Shown here piece by piece: positions 17,723 to 25,536 of a DNA stretch of 64,000 nt. This DNA comes from a bacterium SCSIO 12741. GTDB taxonomy: Bacteria > Bacteroidota > Bacteroidia > Flavobacteriales_G > Salibacteraceae. Location of the stretch: assembly GCA_024398055.1 (NCBI GenBank), contig CP073749.1:682001-746000 (forward strand), written 5' to 3'. Numbering within the stretch: position 1 is the first letter of the stretch; every line of letters starts with the position of its first letter. The notes below the pieces were generated by a model. It did not search any database. It was not told the origin of the DNA and saw nothing but the letters and a program-made list of their open reading frames with translations. A program made the position numbers and the translations under genes.

Positions 17723-18822
17723 GGTTTTAGCGTTTTTGTGTAAGTAAATAATGGCCGGTTTTTCCAACCACTTTAACAGGATCTAAAACCCGATAATTAC
17801 TGCTTCTCTTTTTTCAATTCCTGAATCTCTTCCTGGAGTTGAATCATATAAATCGTAAGCTCTTCAATCTTCTCCATCTGCAAGCGAACCATTTCTCCCA
17901 GTTCGATTCCTTCTTCCATCTCTTCTGCTGAAGGTACATTGGGCAGGTGATGATTCTCTTGAATGAAATCTTTCACTTCAGAGAGGTCTTTCAAGTCGTA
18001 ATCTGTATCGAAGACATAATCAGGCCAAGTGGAAGCCAGGTCTACTTTTACTTCTTCGGTACGAATACCTCCGGCTACAAATAACTGGTAAGGTCCGGAT
18101 GCCATTTTGGTGGTTCCAATGCCCACTTTGGTGTTGGCAAAATACACCCGGGAGTTGCTATGCTCAGGTGACCAGAATTCCAGGTAGTTAGGATGTGTGG
18201 TGTGGTTCGGTCCGGTAGAACGAATAACCCAATCACGATTTGAGTTTGGCGTAGATGGATTGGAGAACACAATGTCGGTAAATTGGGAATTAGACGATAG
18301 ACTGTTGTCTGCCTCCAATTCAATGGCTTGTCCTGAACCTTTGATATGTATGTTGGCGTCTGGATTATAGGTATTGATTCCGATTTTGAAATTATTAAAG
18401 AAGAAATCCTGACCGCCGGATAGGTGGGAATGAAAACCCAGGTCATTCACCCGATCCGTATTTCCTGTAACCGAATATTGGCTACCATATCCGATTAAGG
18501 AAGATTGGAATCCGTTGGCATTTGCATTGCTGTTGATATCGCGGAAAACAATTCGGTTGAATCGATGTGAACTGGCCACGGTTGGTGCCCAATCCAAAAT
18601 CAAGTTGTCTGGTGATTTGTATGGCGGAGTCTGTACTCCTGCAGGCACGCTCATTGGATTTGTTCCCTGATGGGTCAGTTTCATCACACCCAGTGCCTGG
18701 CTGGGCAGATTAAACATAGTTGGCGTGTTATTCATCTGCACTCCTACTCCATTGGTCTGAGCCATTACTTCGGTGGTCAATCCGAGTACCAAAGCGGCAC
18801 CCAATAAATGTTTGATTTTCAT
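17722..18822 (-). repeat. 1.1-kb segment nearly identical to 21290-22390
   Basis: The tail-fibre-like gene, the 74-bp spacer and the protease start are nearly identical to 21290-22390. The encoded 341-aa proteins differ at only 4 positions. Similarity drops sharply just upstream of the ATG and again after the protease signal peptide. Confidence 0.85.
17797..18822 (-). CDS. tail-fibre-like secreted coiled-coil protein, cassette 2
   Basis: 341 aa: signal peptide (KHLLGAALVLGLTTEVMAQ), opening block 'TNGVGVQMNNTPTMFNLPSQALGVMKLTHQG', beta-rich middle with 'GGQDFFFNNFKIGINTYNPDANIHIKGSGQ', and 'ENHHLPNVPSAEEMEEGIELGEMV' before a coiled coil (MEKIEELTIYMIQLQEEIQELKKEKQ). It differs from the cassette 1 copy only at M/V in 'TNPMSVPAG', S/T in 'VASSHRF', A/G in 'MASGPYQ' and E/D in 'MEEGIELG'. 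It is probably a trimeric envelope or surface fibre. How it reaches its final place is unknown, since no T9SS domain is present. Operator-like site A lies 201-231 bp upstream. The protease gene follows by 74 bp. Confidence 0.75.
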   Translation of the reverse strand: MKIKHLLGAALVLGLTTEVMAQTNGVGVQMNNTPTMFNLPSQALGVMKLTHQGTNPMSVPAGVQTPPYKSPDNLILDWAPTVASSHRFNRIVFRDINSNANANGFQSSLIGYGSQYSVTGNTDRVNDLGFHSHLSGGQDFFFNNFKIGINTYNPDANIHIKGSGQAIELEADNSLSSNSQFTDIVFSNPSTPNSNRDWVIRSTGPNHTTHPNYLEFWSPEHSNSRVYFANTKVGIGTTKMASGPYQLFVAGGIRTEEVKVDLASTWPDYVFDTDYDLKDLSEVKDFIQENHHLPNVPSAEEMEEGIELGEMVRLQMEKIEELTIYMIQLQEEIQELKKEKQ

Positions 18823-19022
18823 AATCCTGAATGTTTAATTTTAGTTTTAACTAATCGCAAACCCATAGAAACAAGCACTTTATGCCATTACACATAGCAT
18901 TCAAACATGAAGTTCTATTTCTATTAAAGGCTGCTCGGGATGGTTTATTGAAGTCTTAAATTTCACCTTCCCTTTTTTCTTCCAATACCAAAACTAAATG
19001 GCCCATTTCGCCGATTTCAGGA

Positions 19023-19053
19023 TTTTGTACCATCCCCCATATCTTTTGTACCA
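19023..19053 (-). promoter_or_regulatory. putative LytTR operator, site A
   Basis: Two perfect 10-bp direct repeats TTTTGTACCA (19023-19032 and 19044-19053; TGGTACAAAA on the minus strand) are spaced 21 bp start to start. A 21-bp period is the known geometry of LytTR-domain operators. The rest of the 416-bp gap 18823-19238 holds the cassette 1 terminator and no gene. Confidence 0.6.
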
Positions 19054-19182
19054 AGAAGGATTCTGATCGTATTATCTTGATTTTGGGAATTCCTCATGGC
19101 AATCACCCACGAGGGGTAACTCATCGAAACAAAAGCTTAAAATTTCAGGATTTAGAGGGCCTTATCCCCAAGAAAAAGTTTA

Positions 19183-19213
19183 AAAAGGCACCCGAAAGTT
19201 TCGGGCACCTTTT
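19183..19213 (-). terminator. intrinsic terminator of cassette 1
   Basis: An inverted repeat AAAAGG-CA-CCCGAAA / TTTCGGG-CA-CCTTTT with a small symmetric internal loop is followed by a T-run on the minus strand, 25 bp after the protease stop at 19239. Confidence 0.7.
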
Positions 19214-19238
19214 ACCAATCCAATGTGGATCAGGTTGG

Positions 19239-21290
19239 TTATTGAGCAATTCCCACTTGCTTCACGATCACACCTCGTTGAGTGATTACATGAACTACAT
19301 GAAAGGAAGTTTCTTCTTCAATATGAACCTTGTACAGGTTCTGTCCTTCCCGGGCTTCCATTTCATAAAGCAAGATACCCGTTGCAGAATAAACCTGAAT
19401 CTTCTCTAAATCATCCCCTGAATATTCAACCTCATAGTCGATAGCAGCAGGATTAGGGAAGATGTGTACCTGATCGGTAATGAGTTCTAACTCACCTTCA
19501 GGTTCTTCTTCAATATCATAGTCGAAGTATTCATGCTCTCCGTCATCCAACTCTTCGGGTGGATCTTCTTCAAGAACCAACACTTCACCTTCAAAAATTC
19601 CAACGCCGTCGTAGGCATTGTCGTTGTCTACCGGTTCTGATTTGTACTGTCCGTAGGGCCTTCCACATTCTGGTTTACAACCATCGATATGAGCGAAAAA
19701 ATCACTTCCCGTTTTGGCGTGAAAACCGGGTTTTAGCTGAATCGTGGTTCCCGCATCAAATTCGACATAAGTACTGGATTGAATTTGAACATTCTGAGAA
19801 GCTAAAATTCCTCCTGAGGTTACATACACTCCATTGTATCGCCGAGGAGCCGTTCCAGAATAGTTTTGAAAATCTACATTGGCACTGGTGTGTAAATCGG
19901 TTGCATCAGTAAAGGCGTAGTTGGGTACACAAGGGTCATATCCAACCATGCTTTCGATGTAGTGCTTAGAGGATCCGGTATGATCTCCGTTAGGATTCAA
20001 TACAAAAGACAATCCGTAATGATGCCAGCTACGGTGAAATCTTCCATAGTAGCTTTTTACGCACTCTTCGCCTATTGCACCTCCAGAGAGTTGTCCGATC
20101 AACTCTTTGTTGCCTTGAAATAAAGGAGACCCTGATGAACCGCCTTCTATTCCTCCTTTAGAGTGTTTTACTCTCCAGGTATAGCGCTTTGGATTGCCGA
20201 TTCGCACATATTTCTTGCGAAGTTTTTCATCAAAGGAAACCACCTTCTTGATGTCACCACTCGGATGATGAATACCTACGCCCCAGGTTGGATTATCATT
20301 CGTTCCGGAAAATTGATTATTGGTCCAACCGGCATAGAACACATTGTATTCCTTGGGAATATCATCGGTTAAACGCAGAATGGCATAATCGGATTTTTCA
20401 TGATGAGCCAGAAGTTCCGAACCGGAAACAGTTTGGGTAATAGGACCGTGTTGATTACTACAATCCGGGCTTTCATAGTTGAACATGTAAATGGTCAGCT
20501 CATTTCTTTTGTTCTCCACGCAATGATCTGCTGTGAGCGCCAGAGGAGCTCCATCGTATCTTTCATTCACCACCAAAGCACCGCTGCAAATGAAGGTACG
20601 TCCATCTTGATGGGTCATACACATCTTAAAGACGGATCGCTTTTCATCGCACCAATAGCTGTATTCAGGACAGTTTACATTTTCTGAACGAATGCATTCG
20701 ATGGAAGAGTTCAAGCTTCCCCAACCTGGAATTCCTACGGCTGTGGTTCTAAAGAAGTAACCTACTCCTTCGAGAGATACCTTAGGGGTCTTTCCAGTAA
20801 CTTTTAGGAAGATGCGTTCTGTAGAAATAGGAATGAATCCTAATGCATAGGCTCCTTTATCCTTATTGTATTTGCGATCGAGGGTCTTAATGAATGCTCC
20901 TTCGCCGCCGTTTCCAGTAACAATGGATACCTTGTCAGCCCCTTGTAAATCAAGCTCCTTGAAGTATAGGGTTATAGCTGAATAGAGCTCTGGCCGCTCC
21001 ACATCAATGGCTATCAATCGATAGACTTCTCCGGTCTTTTCATCCACTTGAACTTCATAATTGTCCATATTGATGGTTAGCTCGGCTGAGTTTCCGATTA
21101 AACTTCCAGTCTCATCTTCAGCAATCAACCGCCGAAAAGCTTCCACATCTTGTTCTGGGAATGTAAATACGGCTTGTGGTTCTAATCGTTTTACCTGATC
21201 GGTGAGGATACCATCTCCCCCCGTTTGAGCCTGGATAGTCATCCAGGGTATACTGCCCATAAAGAGCAGCAAGAGTAATTTCGTTTTCAT
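19239..21290 (-). CDS. T9SS-secreted trypsin-like serine protease, cassette 1
   Basis: 683 aa from ATG at 21290 (signal peptide KTKLLLLLFMGSIPWMTIQAQ). The layout is the same as the cassette 2 protease: N-terminal domain (about 25-180), protease with His in 'LTADHC', Asp in 'KSDYAILRL' and Ser in 'GGIEGGSSGSPLF', then 'GVGIHHPSGDIKKVVS', 'IQLKPGFHAKTGSDFFAHIDG', an acidic linker and a T9SS domain (VHIFPNPAAIDYEVEY). The two proteases share order and motifs but differ at many positions in between, in contrast to the near-identity of their upstream neighbours. Cleavage after Lys is inferred from family motifs only. Likely target or substrate: unknown extracellular protein, or processing of the fibre protein. 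Confidence 0.85.
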   Translation of the reverse strand: MKTKLLLLLFMGSIPWMTIQAQTGGDGILTDQVKRLEPQAVFTFPEQDVEAFRRLIAEDETGSLIGNSAELTINMDNYEVQVDEKTGEVYRLIAIDVERPELYSAITLYFKELDLQGADKVSIVTGNGGEGAFIKTLDRKYNKDKGAYALGFIPISTERIFLKVTGKTPKVSLEGVGYFFRTTAVGIPGWGSLNSSIECIRSENVNCPEYSYWCDEKRSVFKMCMTHQDGRTFICSGALVVNERYDGAPLALTADHCVENKRNELTIYMFNYESPDCSNQHGPITQTVSGSELLAHHEKSDYAILRLTDDIPKEYNVFYAGWTNNQFSGTNDNPTWGVGIHHPSGDIKKVVSFDEKLRKKYVRIGNPKRYTWRVKHSKGGIEGGSSGSPLFQGNKELIGQLSGGAIGEECVKSYYGRFHRSWHHYGLSFVLNPNGDHTGSSKHYIESMVGYDPCVPNYAFTDATDLHTSANVDFQNYSGTAPRRYNGVYVTSGGILASQNVQIQSSTYVEFDAGTTIQLKPGFHAKTGSDFFAHIDGCKPECGRPYGQYKSEPVDNDNAYDGVGIFEGEVLVLEEDPPEELDDGEHEYFDYDIEEEPEGELELITDQVHIFPNPAAIDYEVEYSGDDLEKIQVYSATGILLYEMEAREGQNLYKVHIEEETSFHVVHVITQRGVIVKQVGIAQ

Positions 21291-22390
21291 GGTTTTAGCG
21301 TTTTTGTGTAAGTAAATAATGGCCGGTTTTTCCAACCATTTTAACAGGATCTAAAACCCGATAATTACTGCTTCTCTTTTTTCAATTCCTGAATCTCCTC
21401 CTGGAGTTGAATCATATAAATCGTAAGCTCTTCAATCTTCTCCATCTGCAAGCGAACCATTTCTCCCAGTTCGATCCCATCTTCCATCTCTTCTGCTGAA
21501 GGTACATTGGGCAGGTGATGATTCTCTTGAATGAAATCTTTCACTTCAGAGAGATCTTTCAAGTCGTAATCTGTATCGAATACATAATCAGGCCAGGTGG
21601 AAGCCAGGTCTACTTTTACTTCTTCGGTACGAATTCCTCCGGCTACAAAAAGCTGGTAAGGTCCAGATCCCATTTTGGTGGTTCCAATGCCCACTTTGGT
21701 GTTGGCAAAATACACCCGGGAGTTGCTATGCTCTGGTGACCAGAATTCCAGGTAGTTGGGATGTGTGGTGTGGTTCGGTCCGGTAGAACGAATTACCCAA
21801 TCACGATTTGAGTTTGGTGTAGATGGATTGGAGAACACAATGTCGGTAAATTGGGAATTAGACGATAGACTGTTGTCAGCCTCCAATTCAATGGCTTGTC
21901 CTGAACCTTTGATATGTATGTTGGCGTCTGGATTATAGGTATTGATTCCGATTTTGAAATTATTAAAGAAGAAATCCTGACCGCCGGATAGGTGGGAATG
22001 AAAACCCAGATCATTCACCCGATCCGTATTTCCTGTAACCGAATATTGGCTACCATATCCGATTAAGGAAGATTGGAATCCGTTGGCATTTGCATTGCTG
22101 TTGATATCGCGGAAAACAATCCGGTTAAATCGATGGGTACTGGCCACGGTTGGTGCCCAATCCAAAATCAAGTTGTCTGGTGATTTGTATGGCGGAGTCT
22201 GTACTCCTGCAGGCACGCTCACTGGATTTGTTCCTTGATGGGTCAGTTTCATCACACCCAGTGCCTGGCTGGGCAGATTAAACATAGTTGGCGTGTTATT
22301 CATCTGCACTCCTACTCCATTGGTCTGAGCCATTACTTCGGTGGTCAATCCGAGCACCAAAGCGGCACCCAATAAATGTTTGATTTTCAT
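21290..22390 (-). repeat. 1.1-kb segment nearly identical to 17722-18822
   Basis: Partner copy of the 17722-18822 segment. It covers the complete tail-fibre-like gene, the spacer and the protease signal-peptide codons. Confidence 0.85.
21365..22390 (-). CDS. tail-fibre-like secreted coiled-coil protein, cassette 1
   Basis: 341 aa, 337 of them identical to the cassette 2 protein. Features are the signal peptide, the 'GVQMNNTPTMFNLPSQALGVMKLTHQG' opening, a beta-rich shaft and a C-terminal coiled coil (MEKIEELTIYMIQLQEEIQELKK). It is the cassette closest to the LytTR regulator gene (397 bp downstream of it, same strand). Operator-like site B lies 251-281 bp before the ATG. The 400-bp gap 22391-22787 otherwise shows no gene. 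Role: probable structural fibre paired with the secreted protease, by inference from the repeated gene order. Confidence 0.75.
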   Translation of the reverse strand: MKIKHLLGAALVLGLTTEVMAQTNGVGVQMNNTPTMFNLPSQALGVMKLTHQGTNPVSVPAGVQTPPYKSPDNLILDWAPTVASTHRFNRIVFRDINSNANANGFQSSLIGYGSQYSVTGNTDRVNDLGFHSHLSGGQDFFFNNFKIGINTYNPDANIHIKGSGQAIELEADNSLSSNSQFTDIVFSNPSTPNSNRDWVIRSTGPNHTTHPNYLEFWSPEHSNSRVYFANTKVGIGTTKMGSGPYQLFVAGGIRTEEVKVDLASTWPDYVFDTDYDLKDLSEVKDFIQENHHLPNVPSAEEMEDGIELGEMVRLQMEKIEELTIYMIQLQEEIQELKKEKQ

Positions 22391-22640
22391 AGCTTTTAGC
22401 TTTTAATAGTTAAGAATTAGTGTTAGCAGCCCTTGTAAAAAGAGCCAAAGGGTTGAATGGGAGTTAAACTCTCCAGAAGCATGCGTTTTGTAATGACACG
22501 TTTAGTTTTTGATCTATTCAGTTAGTAGGCCTTCACTGGTCGAATAGGATGAAATTTTGATCGCGAGCATCGCTGCACGCAGTCTTCAAAATCCAACCTT
22601 GAGATCAAATGTAAGAGGGGGAATTCAGAGGATTTTCTGG

Positions 22641-22671
22641 TTTTGTACCATTCCCTAATTCTTTTGTACCA
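22641..22671 (-). promoter_or_regulatory. putative LytTR operator, site B
   Basis: Two perfect direct repeats TTTTGTACCA at 22641-22650 and 22662-22671 have a 21-bp period, identical in sequence to site A although the flanking intergenic DNA is not conserved. The site lies between the LytTR regulator gene and cassette 1, in the gap 22391-22787, where no gene is seen. Confidence 0.65.
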
Positions 22672-22787
22672 AAGCAGAATTTGGCCGTATTTCTTCAAAA
22701 GCGGGGATTTCAATAGAATCGATTTCGAGCGAAAGCCCTATACTCTACTGAAGTGGTTGGTCTGGAAACTAAGCGATTAGCGTACTA

Positions 22788-23558
22788 TCACATCCGATGC
22801 GATAGATTACTCAGCCGATCAAGCACCTGCTGGCGGTAGCTCTGCCCTATATAGACAGTAAGCCCATCTGACAGCTGAACGGAGCCTCCTTCCTGGCGAA
22901 CGTATTCCTTCACATGAAAGGGGTTGATCAGGTGACCATGGTGAATTCTGAGAAAACCATAATTGGACAGAAAGTTTTCAAACTGCTTGAGGTTTTTCGA
23001 AACCAGAATGGGTGTCTCCGAATCGGTAGTAAATACGTTAGAATAGTTTTTACTGGCTTCTACCCGAATGATATCGTTGGCCTCAAAGTAGCGATAGCCT
23101 TTACCTGTAGGGATGGCAATCTTTCGGGTGGGTGATTGTTCGAGGTTTTGGAGCAGTGCGTCGTACTTCACGATCATTTGATTCAGGGCTTCATCCTTTA
23201 CTCGTTGAAGCGCTTCTTTCAAATCTTCTGCTGCAACGGGCTTCAGGATATAGGCCAAGGCATGAAACTTTATCGCATCGATGGCATGATTGGCATAGGC
23301 ACTCACAAAAACGGTATGGAAGTGAAGATCCTGGACCCTTTTAAGCAAATCAAATCCGGTTCCACCAGGCATTTGAATATCGAGAAATACGAGATCCACT
23401 TCAAGGGTACGCAAAAGCGCTTCCGCTTCTTTGATGGAATGGGCTCGTCCCACGATTTCCAGTTCGTGAGAAACTTCCTGAATCATACTTTCCAATACTT
23501 CTACTGCATCGGGTTCGTCATCTACAATTAAGGTGCGAAAAAGCTTAGTTGCTGTCAT
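22788..23558 (-). CDS. LytTR-family response regulator 1
   Basis: 256 aa. The receiver domain (about 8-125) has the acidic pair Asp13-Asp14, phosphoacceptor Asp60 in 'VFLDIQMPGG' and the conserved Lys in 'YILKPV'. A LytTR DNA-binding domain (about 145-250) follows, with 'YFEANDIIRVEASKNYSNVFT' and 'FLRIHHGHLINPFHVKEYVRQEGG'. LytTR domains bind two direct repeats one DNA side apart (about 21 bp). The ATG overlaps the end of the upstream kinase gene by 14 bp, so it is the partner of that kinase. By position and the nearby GTAC repeats, it probably controls the tail-fibre/protease cassettes 1-3. Confidence 0.9.
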   Translation of the reverse strand: MTATKLFRTLIVDDEPDAVEVLESMIQEVSHELEIVGRAHSIKEAEALLRTLEVDLVFLDIQMPGGTGFDLLKRVQDLHFHTVFVSAYANHAIDAIKFHALAYILKPVAAEDLKEALQRVKDEALNQMIVKYDALLQNLEQSPTRKIAIPTGKGYRYFEANDIIRVEASKNYSNVFTTDSETPILVSKNLKQFENFLSNYGFLRIHHGHLINPFHVKEYVRQEGGSVQLSDGLTVYIGQSYRQQVLDRLSNLSHRM

Positions 23559-25536
23559 GGCTTATAAGGGGTAAAATGATAATTATTCGAGTTCCTAAAG
23601 GTTCATTCTTGTCGTTGACCAAATCTTCCACTTCCACACTGGCCGGGCGTTTTAGAATGGATCGGATAAGCTCCAAGCGCTGTTGGCCCGAATCCATTCC
23701 GGTGGATTTGTGGGTAATCAAATTCGATTTCATAGATTCAGACGCTTGGCGCCCAACACCGTTGTCTTCAACCTGGCAGTGTAATTCCTTCCCTTTTAAG
23801 GTGAGGCGCAGCTGGATATGTCCCTTCCCTTCCTTATTCATAATGCCGTGCCAAATGGCATTTTCCACATAGGGCTGAATAAGTTGAGTGGGGATCCGAA
23901 CCTCTTCAAGTTGAATGTCGGGGTCAATTACAATTTCGTAGGTCATGCGATCTTTAAACCGCAATTGCTCAATTTCCAGGTACTTTTCCAGCAGGTCCAT
24001 TTCCTCCTTTAGGCTAACCACGGTTTGATTGGAATTGACCAGAATCTGTCGGATGAGTTTGGAAAAAAGGGTCAGGTATTTACTGGATGATTCCTTGTCG
24101 TTTTTACGGATGAAATTGTGGATGGAATTGAGGGCGTTAAAAATAAAATGCGGTTTAAGTTGAGCAGTAAGGGCCGCATGTTGAGATCGGGCCATTTGTA
24201 ATTCCAATTGATTCTGCCGCCTCAAAATTCGGATACGCCACCGAAACAAAATCCACGCACTTCCCATAATGAACAGGACAACTAAGGCAATGAACCAGGG
24301 TCGTTGCCACACCGGGAGCAATACTTCAAAGGAATAGCTTACCGCTTTATCACTCCAATTACCGCTGCTATTCTGTGCCCATACTTCGAAGGTATATTGA
24401 CCTCCGGGAAGCATGTATCGAACAGAACGGTTGGTGGTTTCATTCCAGTCTTCGTCAAAGCCCTTTAGCCGGTACAGATAGTTCATCTGTTGAGCACTTC
24501 GAAAACTCAGTCCGGTAAAATGAAAATCAAAAACCCGAGAATCACTTTTGAAAACAGGATGGCTTTCCAAAGAGCAAACCGAGTCATTAACGATTAACTG
24601 CTCCAGGTATATTTCAGGTGCCGCCTTGATGGAAAAATCGATATCCGTTTGGAAGAAGCTCAAGCCCGTGTGGGTTCCTACCCAAAGTGTTTTTCCAGAA
24701 ATGGACAAATCATTGACCTCATTGGATATCAAACCATCTTTAGAATCAATGGAAACCAGCTCAACCTCTTTTGGAGTATCTGACCAGGACATCCGAACTA
24801 AGCCACGCTTACAGCCCAACCAAATGACACTATCGTTTTCCGTCAAAATGGTTTCAATGTGATTGAGGGGAAGTCCATCCTGCGTGGAAATCGTCCAGCT
24901 GTTTTCGCCATCAAACACCACTACTCCATGCCCTTTGGTCGCACAGAAAAGATACTTGTCTGCGGCGGTCATATCTACAATCCAATAGGCGTTGAAGCTC
25001 TCTATAAAACTCCAATCGTTTAACCCGGGTTTGGGCAACTGATAAAGTCCTTCTCGACCACCGGCATACAGGACATTATTCCACTCCAAAATAGATTCAA
25101 TTTGCCGGTAGTAATGACCCTCATAGCGATCTATAAACGCTATGGGATAGAGGTTCTCCTCCCATCCTTTCTTTTGGCCATACAACCATATCGAATCCTT
25201 GCCGGTTTCACTCCAGGCATCCCAGGCGGTGAGCAAAAAAATGGAATCCACCCTTTTTTGATTAGCTCCGGGCACCCACTTTATCCCTGCCAATAGTGTT
25301 TCTCGGGATTTCTCAATAAACTGAACTTCACTTCCGGTCTCCAGGATCAAATCCAACCGGTCATTCGCCTTGTTGTAGGTGTACAATCGTCCATCCTTGG
25401 TTCCATAGTACAATTGATCGTCATCCGCAAAAACCGCCATAATTGGGTCAGACGGATGAGACTCACTCAATGGTTTAGAATAGACATTCAAGCCGCTCTG
25501 GTAAAAAATCCCGGCATCCAAGGTGGTAAACCACAT
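23545..25536 (-). CDS. LytS-type sensor kinase, C-terminal part of a frameshifted gene
   Basis: 663 codons starting at an internal ATG. The sequence continues the propeller of the preceding frame (WFTTLDAGIFYQSG) with further two-component-propeller blades (SWTISTQDGLPLNHIETILTE, LWVGTHTGLSFF). Then come a Y_Y_Y domain (LSFRSAQQMNYLYRLKGFDEDW), one membrane helix (FIALVVLFIMGSAWILF) and a His_kinase/HATPase pair (AQLKPHFIFNALNSI with the phosphoacceptor His, LIQPYVENAIWHGI, VEDNGVG). No separate start signal is seen. It is best read as the second part of one kinase of about 980 aa whose frame is broken at 25537-25541. It pairs with the LytTR regulator at 22788. Confidence 0.85.
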   Translation of the reverse strand: MWFTTLDAGIFYQSGLNVYSKPLSESHPSDPIMAVFADDDQLYYGTKDGRLYTYNKANDRLDLILETGSEVQFIEKSRETLLAGIKWVPGANQKRVDSIFLLTAWDAWSETGKDSIWLYGQKKGWEENLYPIAFIDRYEGHYYRQIESILEWNNVLYAGGREGLYQLPKPGLNDWSFIESFNAYWIVDMTAADKYLFCATKGHGVVVFDGENSWTISTQDGLPLNHIETILTENDSVIWLGCKRGLVRMSWSDTPKEVELVSIDSKDGLISNEVNDLSISGKTLWVGTHTGLSFFQTDIDFSIKAAPEIYLEQLIVNDSVCSLESHPVFKSDSRVFDFHFTGLSFRSAQQMNYLYRLKGFDEDWNETTNRSVRYMLPGGQYTFEVWAQNSSGNWSDKAVSYSFEVLLPVWQRPWFIALVVLFIMGSAWILFRWRIRILRRQNQLELQMARSQHAALTAQLKPHFIFNALNSIHNFIRKNDKESSSKYLTLFSKLIRQILVNSNQTVVSLKEEMDLLEKYLEIEQLRFKDRMTYEIVIDPDIQLEEVRIPTQLIQPYVENAIWHGIMNKEGKGHIQLRLTLKGKELHCQVEDNGVGRQASESMKSNLITHKSTGMDSGQQRLELIRSILKRPASVEVEDLVNDKNEPLGTRIIIILPLISHDSN

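Noticed and set aside
19023-19053. Repeats A and B as -33/-7 promoter elements
   Set aside because: The 21-bp period is too short for TTTG-N19-TAnnTTTG (27 bp between TTTG words), and the elements would point away from the genes.
8681-22390. Prophage tail module
   Set aside because: The fibre-like proteins carry signal peptides and no other phage gene (capsid, terminase, integrase, baseplate) is present.
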